Positions 18,825 to 30,400 of a DNA stretch of 64,000 bases are shown in pieces; position 1 is the stretch's first letter, and every line of letters starts with the position of its first letter. The position numbers and the translations under genes were made by a program. This DNA is from Leptospira sp. (GTDB lineage: Bacteria > Spirochaetota > Leptospiria > Leptospirales > Leptospiraceae): NCBI GenBank assembly GCA_027533185.1, contig JAPZTS010000002.1, positions 1 to 64,000 of the forward strand. Reading direction: 5' to 3'. The notes under the pieces were generated by a model. That model was not told where the DNA came from. It ran no database searches and saw nothing but the letters and a program-made list of their open reading frames with translations.

Positions 18825-18918
18825 TTTCACATCCGCTCGCAAGATCTGAGGCAAAATGACACAAAAATGCCGTAAATCTAGAATTTCATCCTAGAGATAT
18901 TTTACTTCTTGTCAATAT

Positions 18919-19300
18919 TTATTTTGAACGTTTGGTATAAAAAAGGAAAGACCCGAGAAGCCTTCCAGGTTCGATATCTAAAGCCCATCCTGTCCAGGTA
19001 TGGCTTGCATCATCTAGCAGTAAATACGACCTTTCGTTTGAACGAACGAGATATGATAAATGGCTGTTCGAGTGCCCAGGATTGAAGTTTTGTATCTTTA
19101 TTTAAAATATTTTTAAATTCTAAACTAGGCAAAAGCCAGAGTTTTAACTTAGATTTTGCTTCTGCATAAAATGGATTTTTGCCTCCAAAAGAAATCCGAT
19201 TCGTATAGGATCATTTGGCTTAATGATAATTAATCCTTCTTCTATTTCTAAGTAAGAAGCAAATGTCTGGATTTTCTTATATATATCCCTCTCTAAAAAA
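18919..19300 (-). pseudogene. decayed metallo-beta-lactamase-fold hydrolase
   Basis: The roughly 500-base gap between two minus-strand genes has no intact gene. Translating its minus strand gives segments in different frames that together resemble an MBL-fold hydrolase. The clearest (bases 18919-19090) reads NPGHSNSHLSYLVRSN, then SYLLLDDASH, which is the PGHtpghxxyl...DaxH signature. A second frame upstream reads FGGKNPFYAEAKSKL, like the region after the HxHxDH motif. The active-site HxHxDH itself is not visible. At least one frameshift and several stops separate the pieces, so no working enzyme is made. The rest of the gap shows nothing else. Confidence 0.42.
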
Positions 19301-19364
19301 GCAGGTTAAGATTTACGGAGGCAAGATTCTAATAATGCGAGGTAGGAATTTTCGTTTGTCAACA

Positions 19365-21437
19365 TTAGTTTCCCTTTCGACCGTTCACAAAGTACATCTC
19401 TATTTTCCCTTTGTTTTTTATTTCGATATCCCCACGGTATTCACAATCAAAAATATCATGAACCAAAAGGAATGTATCTTTGGAAATATTGATCTTTCCT
19501 GGTTCACCGTTAGACTCTAATCTGGATGCTACATTGACAGTATCACCCCATACATCGTAAGAAAATTTCTTTGTACCGATCACCCCAGCCAATACAGGTC
19601 CTGAATGAATTCCGATTCGTAGCTCCCAAAAATCTTTGGGTCGTCTCTCTTTTACCGCTTCCATAAAATTTTGTATTTCAATAGCTGCGGATACTAAATC
19701 CAAAGCATGTGTTTTGGATGGATTGGGTAGCCCTGCCGCACACATATAAGCATCACCAATCGTTTTTAATTTTTCTAATCCAAACGATTCGATGATTCTA
19801 TCAAATTCAGTGAAGTAAAAATCTAATTCCTTAACGAGTTCTCTTGCTGTGAGGTGGCTTGCAATTTTCGTAAATCCCTTAAAGTCCGTAAACAAAACGG
19901 AAGCAGAATCAAAGTACTTTGGTTCAACAGAACCCTTAGATTTTAATTCGTTGGCCACATCCTCTGGTAAGACGTTTAACAAAAGTAAATCGGCACGTTT
20001 TTTTTCTTCTTCTAGTTTTTGATTCAATCTTTCCAGTTCGTCATTTTTTGATTGGATCACTCGTTTGGCGGCTTCTATTTCGTGGTTTACAGTTCTGAGC
20101 GCTGAACTGTGAAAGTCCTTTACATTTTCCAAGTTGATTCGATAGGAGGACTCTCTTGCTAAATCTCTTCTTAATTTTAAAATCTCTCTCTTTTGATTCT
20201 CTTCTAGACTTTCCTTTCCAATACTGTTCTCCACAACCACTTGATTGGTAGTTTTCTTATCATTAGTCGAAGATTCGTCTTTGGATTTTGTTCCTATTAG
20301 AAGTGTAATCATCGTACAATTATGAAGGTTGCTGTCTCTTTGGTTTTCCAAAGGAGCAATTTCCCCATAAGTATAAAAACCAAAAATGGGCATCGCGGTC
20401 GGAAGATTCTTTTTTAAAATGGATATCTCCTCTTTCACTTTTGTGCCTAATAATTGTTTCCGAACTATACAGGAAAAAGCAAAGGCTAAGGAGGGGGAAA
20501 AGGAATCCTCAATTCCTTTTTTAGAGGATTCCCTATCCAAATCATCAACCAAAAAATCTCGTAAGGCTTCTGTTAACTGGATTGTAGTTCCTTCTTTGAT
20601 TTCGCCCGCAAATAGTATACTTCCTTCGTCTTTGTCATATCCCCCCGGGACTCGGATATAGAAATTTTCTGAGTCGTTTTCGTAAACTGCCAACGGAAAT
20701 TCCGGGGCAGGGAAGGAATATTCACCTAAATAATAATGATAGTAATCCAGAGCTCGCATTTCATCTATTTGCAGCAATTTTTTCCCATTGACTCGAGTCA
20801 CTTTTGCTTTTCGACCGATAGGTTGCCATGTATTCGAAACGCTATACCGATACTCAATTGGACCAGAAAACAGTAGTAATACGACAGAGTTTGAAAGTAC
20901 TTGTCTGTTGAAGAATTGTTTTGTCGTTAGATTGGTAACAAAAGGTCTCGCGGATACACCGCCAAAAATCTTACATTCAGGTGCTACTGTCTCATTTAAA
21001 ACTTCAATGACTCTATTTCCTGAGAGGGTAAAACTATCAGTAAAAACGATACAAAGTTTTTCCGACTCACTCGAATTAGATTTTGCCATACTATAAGCCA
21101 TTTTCGAGGCTCTGTCAGAATTCATTTCTGGATCATAACCATAACCTATCGAAAACTGTACTTCATCTGAATGTAAGAGTAAAAGTACAAGAGAATCATC
21201 GGAAAAACCTAACTCACTTGTGAGCTCGCCTCCCGAAGTACAGCCAATCAATTGGATCGAAGGGTATTTGTTAGAAATTTCGTCTAAAATAATTTGATGG
21301 TCAAACTCGAGACCTGCGAACACGATTCCCACTTGAGGAATCAATTCACCAAGATTGTTTTTTGCAGCTTCTATCGCTTTTCTTGCAGCAATAAAACTGT
21401 CCAACTCATCCGAATGCCCAATACCTGCTTTTAACAA
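19365..21437 (-). CDS. FIST sensor fused to class III adenylate cyclase
   Basis: A 690-residue soluble signalling protein. The N-terminal 390 or so residues are FIST_N and FIST_C domains (IGCTSGGELTS, IFGGVSARPFVT, then MPIFGFYTYGEIAP), thought to sense small ligands such as amino acids. A coiled coil of about 80 residues (EAAKRVIQSKNDELERL) leads into a class III nucleotide cyclase. That domain has the metal-binding Asp in LFTDFKGF and in IGDAYM. The Lys of KTIGDAYM and the Asp of YDVWGDTVN are the residues that select adenine over guanine, and NVASR holds the catalytic Asn and Arg. It should therefore make cAMP. FIST more often precedes kinases or GGDEF domains. The gene is followed upstream by the TetR regulator on the same strand, separated by 21 bases. 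Confidence 0.88.
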   Translation of the reverse strand: MLKAGIGHSDELDSFIAARKAIEAAKNNLGELIPQVGIVFAGLEFDHQIILDEISNKYPSIQLIGCTSGGELTSELGFSDDSLVLLLLHSDEVQFSIGYGYDPEMNSDRASKMAYSMAKSNSSESEKLCIVFTDSFTLSGNRVIEVLNETVAPECKIFGGVSARPFVTNLTTKQFFNRQVLSNSVVLLLFSGPIEYRYSVSNTWQPIGRKAKVTRVNGKKLLQIDEMRALDYYHYYLGEYSFPAPEFPLAVYENDSENFYIRVPGGYDKDEGSILFAGEIKEGTTIQLTEALRDFLVDDLDRESSKKGIEDSFSPSLAFAFSCIVRKQLLGTKVKEEISILKKNLPTAMPIFGFYTYGEIAPLENQRDSNLHNCTMITLLIGTKSKDESSTNDKKTTNQVVVENSIGKESLEENQKREILKLRRDLARESSYRINLENVKDFHSSALRTVNHEIEAAKRVIQSKNDELERLNQKLEEEKKRADLLLLNVLPEDVANELKSKGSVEPKYFDSASVLFTDFKGFTKIASHLTARELVKELDFYFTEFDRIIESFGLEKLKTIGDAYMCAAGLPNPSKTHALDLVSAAIEIQNFMEAVKERRPKDFWELRIGIHSGPVLAGVIGTKKFSYDVWGDTVNVASRLESNGEPGKINISKDTFLLVHDIFDCEYRGDIEIKNKGKIEMYFVNGRKGN

Positions 21438-21458
21438 TTGATCTCCTCTGTTTTGCTT

Positions 21459-22004
21459 TTAAGCTTTCAAAAATTTTAAAAAATCGTCTACTTCTACTTC
21501 AAGTTTTTTTAGGTCTTCCGTATAAGTCCGTAAGTTGATGCCATAGTAGAAGGTTACAATCATGTTTACTAACATCGTGGGATCTTTTTTTGTATTTGTA
21601 TTCTTGATATTTTTTAAGAGAATTTCTTTTATCTTCTCACCTCTTTGATTTAGCAATCGTTTTGCTTTCGGGGGAAGTTGTTCAAGATCTCTTACAGTAT
21701 TAACACAATAGGAACCTTTTTTTCCTTTTTTGCGAATACCATGCTTTAGGTGGTCCTCAATGTTTTTCCAACCCAATGGCTCTTCATATAAAAACTGATG
21801 GGAATGGTCTGTATCGATAAAATGTTGTAATGTATGAAGAAAAAGATCTTCTTTGTCTGCGAATTCGGAATAAAGCCCTGATTTATTGACACCTGTTACT
21901 TTTTCTAGGTCGCAGAGGCTTGTATGAGCAAATCCTTTTTCCCAAAAGATGCTCATTGCCGTTTCCAATACGTTTTCACGATTGTATTTTTTTAACCTGC
22001 CCAG
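21459..22004 (-). CDS. TetR-family repressor, probably of the divergent old yellow enzyme gene
   Basis: A DNA-binding repressor with an N-terminal helix-turn-helix (ENVLETAMSIFWEKGFAHTS, then a recognition helix in VNKSGLYSEFADKEDLF) and a helical ligand-binding C-terminus. The longest frame opens at a TTG ten codons upstream, but a very strong AAAAAGGAG lies five bases before a CTG codon. Starting there gives (M)GRLKKYNRENVLE, the usual TetR-family beginning (compare GRPKKYD). I therefore chose CTG at 22004. It is divergent from the flavin reductase gene, the same arrangement as nemR-nemA, and the inverted repeat between them is the likely operator. The inducer might be a reactive electrophile, by analogy only. 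Confidence 0.82.
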   Translation of the reverse strand: MGRLKKYNRENVLETAMSIFWEKGFAHTSLCDLEKVTGVNKSGLYSEFADKEDLFLHTLQHFIDTDHSHQFLYEEPLGWKNIEDHLKHGIRKKGKKGSYCVNTVRDLEQLPPKAKRLLNQRGEKIKEILLKNIKNTNTKKDPTMLVNMIVTFYYGINLRTYTEDLKKLEVEVDDFLKFLKA

Positions 22005-22020
22005 AAAAACTCCTTTTTGA

Positions 22021-22080
22021 ACTGAATGGTTCAAAATTACTTGACAAAGAGATTGGTTTTAAAATATTGAACCAATCAGT
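22021..22080. promoter_or_regulatory. long inverted repeat operator between TetR and OYE genes
   Basis: ACTGAATGGTTCAA (22021-22034) is repeated inverted as TTGAACCAATCAGT (22067-22080), matching at 13 of 14 bases. Within the interval a second palindrome ATTGGTT...AACCAAT (22052-22076) shares the right arm. TTGACA lies between the arms and could serve as a -35 element. The site lies exactly where a TetR dimer would block both divergent promoters. Confidence 0.6.
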
Positions 22081-22098
22081 TCTTTAAGGAAAGAATAC

Positions 22099-23199
22099 AT
22101 GAATCAAATTGCAAGTCCAATCTCATTCGGGTCAAAAAAACTTTTTCATCGAATCGTTCTCGCTCCCTTAACTCGTATGAGAAGTTTTCAGCCAGGTGAT
22201 ATCCCGACAGAACTAAACGCAGAGTATTATGGGCAAAGAGCCTCAGAGGGTGGTCTTTTAATCACAGAAGCAACTCAAATTTCCAAACAAGGTAAGGGTT
22301 ATCCTAACACTCCAGGCATTCATTCAAAAGAACAAGTGGAAGGCTGGAAAAAAGTCACAAGCGCAGTTCACGCGAAAGGTGGGGTTATTTTTTTACAATT
22401 ATGGCATGTCGGTAGAATTTCCCATTCTAGTTTGCATCCAGAAGAAGGATTACCGGTGGCTCCTTCTGCAATAGCGCCTACTGGAAAAACGATGACTGCG
22501 GACTTCAAACAGGTACCTTACGAAGTTCCTCGAGAATTGACACCAGAAGATTTAATATCAATTAACAAGGATTATAAAATTGCAGCTCTCAATGCAAAAG
22601 AAGCAGGTTTCGATGGAGTGGAAATTCATATGGCAAATGGATATCTTTTGGATCAGTTTTTGCAAGATGGAAGCAACCAAAGAAAAGATGAATTAGGTGG
22701 TTCGGTAGAAAACCGAGCCAAGTTTCCTTTACAAATTTTAGATACGGTCCTTGGTGTCTGGGATAAATCTTCCGTAGGTGTACGAATTTCACCTTATGGA
22801 ACATTCAATTCCATGTCTGACTCTGACCCAATATCCATATTTTCTTACACAATCGGCGAAATAGCCAAACGTGGTATTCTTTATATTCATGCGATTGAAC
22901 CTAGGGCGAGTTTGGCGGGAGGAGCAGACAAAGTTGTAAATGACGTACCATCCTCATCTGAGCTCTTTCGTTCCAAATTCAATGGAATCTGGATAAGCGC
23001 TGGCGGTTACACTCCCGAACTGGCATTGGAAGCAGTTTCACAAAATAAGGCGGACTTAATTGCTTTTGGAAGATATTTTATCTCGAACCCAGATTTGCCA
23101 AAAAGGATTATAAAGGGAATTCCACTTAATTCATACAATAGAGCAACTTTTTATGGAGGAGGAAATGTAGGGTATACTGATTACCCATTCGCTGACTAG
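22099..23199 (+). CDS. old yellow enzyme family flavin oxidoreductase (NemA-like)
   Basis: A 366-residue FMN-dependent ene-reductase that uses NAD(P)H to reduce activated C=C bonds or nitro groups. Family motifs are in order: LAPLTRMRS near the N-terminus, WHVGRISH (the substrate-binding His region), GFDGVEIHMANGYLLDQFL (with the conserved Tyr), SNQRKDELGGSVENR, and a C-terminal phosphate-binding FGRYFISNPDLP. Length and motif order fit the family fully. An AAGGAAAG ribosome-binding site precedes ATG. The gene is divergent from a TetR regulator and likely under its control, as in electrophile-detoxifying nemRA systems. The exact substrate cannot be read from sequence. Confidence 0.92.
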   Translation: MNQIASPISFGSKKLFHRIVLAPLTRMRSFQPGDIPTELNAEYYGQRASEGGLLITEATQISKQGKGYPNTPGIHSKEQVEGWKKVTSAVHAKGGVIFLQLWHVGRISHSSLHPEEGLPVAPSAIAPTGKTMTADFKQVPYEVPRELTPEDLISINKDYKIAALNAKEAGFDGVEIHMANGYLLDQFLQDGSNQRKDELGGSVENRAKFPLQILDTVLGVWDKSSVGVRISPYGTFNSMSDSDPISIFSYTIGEIAKRGILYIHAIEPRASLAGGADKVVNDVPSSSELFRSKFNGIWISAGGYTPELALEAVSQNKADLIAFGRYFISNPDLPKRIIKGIPLNSYNRATFYGGGNVGYTDYPFAD

Positions 23200-23241
23200 C
23201 CCAATAGACTTGCCAACCATTTGCAAAATTAGATCTTGGGG

Positions 23242-23811
23242 ATGATGAGCTTATTTGAACTACTTATCGTCTCCATAGCTCTCTCTATGGATGCATTTGC
23301 TGTATCGATAACCGAGGGTCTCTCCCTCAAAAGATTCTCATTCAAAATTGGATCTTTCACAGCCTTCGTTTTTTCCATTTTTCATGTTGGTATGGTCTCG
23401 ATTGGATTTGGTATAGGTTTACAATTTTCGAAATGGATCAATGCATATGACCATTGGATTGCATTTGTTCTGCTCTCTCTATTAGGTATAAAAATGATTT
23501 GGGAGGGTGCTAAAACTGATGCTTCGGTTTCTCTAGAAATTGAAAAAAAAGATAGAGGCACCAATAGGATGTTAACCTTAGCATTTGCAACAAGCATTGA
23601 TGCACTTGCTGTTGGCGTTTCACTTGCTTTTTTAGATGTATCTATGTTCTTGAGTCTTTCATTAATTTCATTCGTAGTATTTACAATCTCTTTAATTGGT
23701 TTTTGGATAGGAGTTCGGATCGGCAATCGATTCAAATCCATTGCCGAAGTTTTTGGTGGATGTATACTTTTACTTATTGGGTCAAAAATTCTATGGGAAC
23801 ACCTTCATTAA
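23242..23811 (+). CDS. mntP: MntP-type manganese efflux pump
   Basis: A six-span inner-membrane protein matching MntP (formerly DUF204/YebN). The two internally repeated signatures are clear: SIALSMDAFAVSITEGL near the N-terminus and ATSIDALAVGVSLAFL near residue 120; the paired Asp residues in these motifs are needed for manganese export in the known family. A short polar loop (KKDRGTNRM) separates the halves. The frame can also open at a TTG six bases earlier or an ATG three bases later. It follows the flavin reductase by about 40 bases on the same strand and may share its transcript. No yybP-ykoY manganese riboswitch fold is visible ahead of it. Confidence 0.9.
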   Translation: MMSLFELLIVSIALSMDAFAVSITEGLSLKRFSFKIGSFTAFVFSIFHVGMVSIGFGIGLQFSKWINAYDHWIAFVLLSLLGIKMIWEGAKTDASVSLEIEKKDRGTNRMLTLAFATSIDALAVGVSLAFLDVSMFLSLSLISFVVFTISLIGFWIGVRIGNRFKSIAEVFGGCILLLIGSKILWEHLH

Positions 23812-23836
23812 TTTTTTCGGTTCCACCTTCCTTCCG

Positions 23837-24205
23837 TTAGCTACCTTGCGACCAGGCACCACACCAACCCTTGTTAGATACCAGTCCTGCGGTTAGTATA
23901 TTGCACCTACCATATCCATCCTTGCCTTTGGAAAATTGCGAACAGTTTCCGCAAACTTGATAAGCATTTACTTTTTTCTTTCGATCGGGGTAGATTTGGA
24001 AATTGGTATTTTTTGCATCATGGTGAAACCCTAGTGCTTTCGCAGTAGGATCCTCTTCCGAAATAGGTTTCAATTCGTCCATGGTTTTTACCGCATCAAT
24101 TTCGTCAGATGCAGAGATAGAATCAAATGCCGCGCTTATAACAAAAAGAGACGATCCAAATTGGATCGCCTCACTCAAAAATTCCTTTCTTGATTTTTGA
24201 TTCAT
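23837..24205 (-). CDS. high-potential iron-sulfur protein (HiPIP)
   Basis: A 122-residue exported electron carrier. The C-terminal third has the four Cys ligands of a HiPIP 4Fe-4S cluster in the right pattern: YQVCGNCSQF, then GYGRCNI, then GWCGAW. The N-terminus (KSRKEFLSEAIQFGSSLFV) is a signal-like region with an SRKEFL stretch reminiscent of a Tat motif, the usual route for folded HiPIPs. It starts 11 bases after katG ends, so both are probably co-transcribed and co-exported. That makes it a candidate periplasmic electron donor for the peroxidase reaction, which is inference. HiPIPs are best known from phototrophs and some aerobic proteobacteria. Confidence 0.88.
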   Translation of the reverse strand: MNQKSRKEFLSEAIQFGSSLFVISAAFDSISASDEIDAVKTMDELKPISEEDPTAKALGFHHDAKNTNFQIYPDRKKKVNAYQVCGNCSQFSKGKDGYGRCNILTAGLVSNKGWCGAWSQGS

Positions 24206-24216
24206 TGTCTTCTCTT

Positions 24217-26472
<2,256 letters not shown>

Positions 26473-26483
26473 TTATCTAAAAG

Positions 26484-26530
26484 TTGAAATTTTCAAAAAT
26501 TAGATTTAATCTAAAAATAGAATAATTCTA
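26484..26530 (-). promoter_or_regulatory. three evenly spaced Fur/PerR-like palindromes upstream of katG
   Basis: Three perfect palindromes with a one-base centre follow each other: TTGAAATTTTCAA (centre 26490), TTAGATTTAATCTAA (centre 26507) and TAGAATAATTCTA (centre 26524). The centres are exactly 17 bases apart. The 7-1-7 shape and the TAGAnT half-site look like Per/Fur boxes. They lie 36-82 bases upstream of the katG start codon, over its likely promoter. Confidence 0.65.
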
Positions 26531-26578
26531 GAAAATGTCCAGAAAAAAAAGCAACCAAATTCGGTAAAATTTACCTCA

Positions 26579-26875
26579 CTAAGCTGCTTTTACAGCATCC
26601 CAAAAATTACTACCTGGTTTGTAAAAGTATCTTGTTCGCTCCGTAGAAAGGATGCACAAGGCTCTCTTCGTGTATTCCGATCGGGTTTCTCCGTTTCCGA
26701 TCATTCGAAACAGTCCGCGATTTTTTTCTGTGGCAGGGAGAGAAAATTCGAAACAGATTTCTTCTTCCAGGGAAAAAAGTTCGTCGATGAGATTCGTTTG
26801 TATTTCGTTTGCCCTTGTTTTTAACTCTTCCGAAAGTTCGAAGTATTCTGTGAGAAGTGATTCTGCGTATTCCAT
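26579..26875 (-). CDS. small hypothetical protein
   Basis: About 98 residues from an ATG preceded by GCGAGGA; the frame opens eight codons earlier but without a ribosome-binding site. I recognise no family. The sequence is mostly helical and acidic in the first half (YAESLLTEYFELSEELKTRANEI), then has a compact C-terminal part rich in Arg and aromatic residues (GETRSEYTKRALCILSTERTR). No signal peptide or membrane span is visible. It lies upstream of katG on the same strand, but the intervening palindromes suggest separate expression. It is divergent from the DoxX-like gene. Confidence 0.6.
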   Translation of the reverse strand: MEYAESLLTEYFELSEELKTRANEIQTNLIDELFSLEEEICFEFSLPATEKNRGLFRMIGNGETRSEYTKRALCILSTERTRYFYKPGSNFWDAVKAA

Positions 26876-26967
26876 ATATATCCTCGCTAATGAATCCACT
26901 CTACCACCTACCTAGGACAAATTTACCTTGCAGATTCCATTTTTTTCTATACGATTATCTAATCCTT

Positions 26968-27408
26968 ATGACAACAACTTCCACTCAATCGCGCACGATC
27001 CCCCAATTGGTCTTACGAATCCTTTTAGGTTTGTTTTTGCTTCTCGCAGGTGTAGGACACCTAACGTGGCATAGAACTGAGTTTTTGGCTCAAGTTCCTC
27101 CGTGGGTGCCTTTGGATCCTGATTTTGTAGTCTTGGCTTCGGGTGTTGTGGAGATTTTACTTGGTCTTTCCCTTTTGTTTCTCAAAAGTAAGCAAGAGTT
27201 AGTTGGGATAGCAGCGGCTGCATTTTTTGTCGCAATCTATCCAGGAAATATCTCGCAGTATGTAAACGGAATCAGTGCCTTTGGTTTGGATACAGACCGT
27301 GCCCGTTTGATCCGTTTGTTCTTCCAACCTGTTTTGATCTATTGGGCGATTTGGTCTTGCGGGTCTTGGCCCACGTTCCGGGCTTTCTTTCAGAAAAAAG
27401 GAAATTAG
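26968..27408 (+). CDS. DoxX-like small membrane protein
   Basis: A 146-residue four-helix inner-membrane protein. The first helix holds VLRILLGLFLLLAGVGHLTW, typical of the DoxX/DoxD-like family, followed by a periplasmic loop (RTEFLAQVPPWVPLDPD) and further spans at LASGVVEILLGLSLLFL and GIAAAAFFVAIYPG. The frame is open 37 codons upstream, but that part is not conserved-looking and the ATG used gives the usual short N-terminus. Members often accompany redox enzymes; the biochemical role is not settled. It converges on the large beta-helix lipoprotein gene. Confidence 0.72.
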   Translation: MTTTSTQSRTIPQLVLRILLGLFLLLAGVGHLTWHRTEFLAQVPPWVPLDPDFVVLASGVVEILLGLSLLFLKSKQELVGIAAAAFFVAIYPGNISQYVNGISAFGLDTDRARLIRLFFQPVLIYWAIWSCGSWPTFRAFFQKKGN

Positions 27409-27438
27409 ATCTGTAATAGCTTAAGCTATCGAATCAAT

Positions 27439-27463
27439 CCAACCTTATATTTACTAAGGTTGG
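27439..27463. terminator. hairpin between convergent genes
   Basis: CCAACCTTA and TAAGGTTGG form a perfect 9-bp stem around a 7-base loop, overlapping the last codons of the minus-strand lipoprotein gene. A second perfect palindrome, ATAGCTTAAGCTAT, lies at 27416-27429. Neither is followed by a clear T-run, so this is a structural barrier or weak terminator rather than a textbook one. Confidence 0.35.
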
Positions 27464-30400
27464 CAAACACCGTCATATTCGTAAGCACCCATGGAGTGGG
27501 TTGCGTTGGCTCCAGGTCTTGTACCAGCCCCCGATATACTATTCGTAATCAAAGCGTTCCCGGTTTGCGAAACCGCACAAGGTGTGTTTGTAGTGGGAGC
27601 AAAATTTGAGGTAGATCCAAAGTTAACTGTTAGGTTGGGATTGACAGTAATATTCGAACCAAATTGAGCATCGGAACCCATAAATGAGCCACAGCCAGGG
27701 ATTCCTGGGACACCTGTATTGCAAAGTGCGGTGTAATTCAACACAGGAACCGAATCATAAACTAAATTTGTACAATTGAAGAGATTGTTGTTTACGATCG
27801 AACCAAATCCGACTACAGAATTTTTAAATATACAAGTGTTCCCGCCAGAATTTGTATTTTGCATCAGAATATTATTCTGGATTTGTATATTTCCACTTCC
27901 TATTGTTAATCGAACAACATGGGCATCTCCTGATACAGAAGTTGTACCGCTATTCATTGTATTGTGATATAAAAGTAGTGAGCTGTTCGTACTTTGGAAG
28001 CTGATTGCACTTACCCTGCCCGTACTTGTACCGCCAATTATCAAATTGTTGCGAACACTCATGGCAGCGGCAAAACTCAACTTGATCCCAGCATTCTCCG
28101 ACGCAGTACTTCCTGCAGTAATCGCACCCATACGGATGTAGTTACTCTGGATGGTTGATGCTGCAGTAAGACCGGATGCAAAAATTCCATACATTTCGGC
28201 AAACGTCCCAGCGCTAGAAGTTCCATCTAAAATAAAGTTTCGCGCAATATCAATGTTTTGCGTAGACGAAACCACATACACTCCGAAATTTCCCGTACTC
28301 GTTGCACCGTTGACAATTCCCAATCGGATTTCATTATTTGCGACCGTGTGGCCTACCTCCAAATGTGCGGTAGCTGAAAGACTGGTAGCAGTTCCTGCCC
28401 CAATGATGTTACCTTGGGTGAGCGAACCAATTGACATATTGGTAGTGGGAACAATGCGGATTCCACTCGTTTGTGCCCCGTCACCACCAAACAGCAAATT
28501 TCCCCACAAAGCACCACCAGCGTTTCCTGATTCATGGTAGTATCCTGCACTCCTAGATCCAAATACCGCCGGATTAGCATTTCCGCCTTGGAAGTAATTT
28601 CCCTGGATTTCGCCTACATTTACATTGCCAGATCCAGTGACAAACATCCCGGCCGAGATACATCCAGAAAAGTTGCAGGTACCACCTTTAAAAATTGAAT
28701 TCAGTTTAAAATTTGGCGTCATCGGGATCGTACCAGAAACTCGAATAGCAGTCGTTACACAATTATTGGTGGAACACTCTCCTCCTGAAACTGTATTGAG
28801 TGCAAGGATAGGACTCGCATTGAATGTTGAGACTCCAGATGCAGAAATAGTTCCTTCCCCACCTGAGACTTCGTTGTCTATGATATAAATTGAATTGGAG
28901 CCAGCCACAAAGATACCCGCCGTATGGTCTCTGACTCCTTCAAAACCGAAGATCCGGAGTCCTCCAATGAAAGTCGGAACCGTGACCCCTGTATTTACAT
29001 AAATAATAGAACAAGGGCTTGTCACAGTTGGCGCAGCACAGGCAGAAGGTGGAGTTGTCATCCGGATTTGGGTGGGATAGAGTGCTGGGTCTCTCTGACC
29101 AAAAAGAGAACCAGATCGGTAGCCTCCATAAATGGAAACTCCATTGCCAACAAGGATGATTTCATTGGGCCCAGCTCCATTGGATTCATAGGTTCCTTCT
29201 TCTACAAGAATGGCACAATCTGCAGTCGGACAGGAACCCATATTGTTGAATGCGGTGGAAATATTCGCCAAAGGGAGTGCGGAGTTTGTCCCTGGATTAG
29301 CATCGTTACCTGAGGTAGAACTCACATAAAGGATGTTACTCGGTATATTGTACAATAAACTTGTAGTAGAAGAAAGCGGATACCCGCCAGCCGTTGTCGT
29401 ACAATTTAGGGTTAATGTGCGAAATCCAGTCAGCCACGATGACGAAGTCCCCGAATTAGGAGATACAACCAAGGTATCATTCGGGAAGTTTGTACTTGTT
29501 ACGGCAAATTCAGGAAGTCCTGTTGGTGTTCCTCCAAATGTTCCCGTTGAACTCAAACAACTACTCACATCCACTGGGGCGGTAAACACCAGGAATAGAC
29601 TTTCGTCTGGTCTGAGAATAGAACCAGTCTTAGGTGTGCTATCTGCTAGAATCAAAGTAAAACAATTGTAGCGAACAACAACTCCAGCACCAGCGATCAA
29701 TGCCGTTTCCGGATTCGGTCCAGTGGAATCATAAACACAAGAATGGTTGGAAGGATTTTGTGAAACGCGTAAACTGTATCTTTCTCCCGTAGCAAGATTT
29801 GTCGGAAAAGTATAAGTTCCATTGGCGGTGACAGATAAAGTTTCATTGGAATTGTTTTGGATGCGCAAGGGACTGGTATTTGATGGCGAAACACCAACCA
29901 CTTCCACTCTTATGGGATAGGCAGTTGTAGTGCAATTAATGCTAATATTTGTTACATCCTGCGCTAAGAATATTCCACTCGGGTTGGTAATAGAACAGCT
30001 CTGCGTGGGGCTCGTTGGTGATGATAGAACAACAACATTGTAATTGCTACCTTCCGTATACGTAGTCGAAAAAGAAAAAGTTCCAGAACCACTGATGTTT
30101 ACTGTCGATCCGTCGATCGTATTTTCCAATACGAGGTCCGTACTTGCGGCGTCTTTGCCTGCCACGGTTCCAGAGAGTGCGTACCGCTCCGAGTCACAAT
30201 TGATAAGGATGGATTCCACATCACTCGAGCCGACTCTTCCCGTTCCACCTGTTACAGTGCAGGATTGGTTTGGAGAGGTGGGCTGGGTAAGAACGGTGAC
30301 GGTAAATTCGCTCCCTGAGGTAAGTGTGTTAGAAAAACTGATCTTTCCGTTCTCTGCTACACTTAATGTTTCCAAGGGACCGTTCAATTGTATAACGAGA

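Noticed and set aside
23200..23241. Manganese riboswitch upstream of mntP
   Set aside because: Only about 40 bases separate it from the preceding gene, with no recognisable conserved core.
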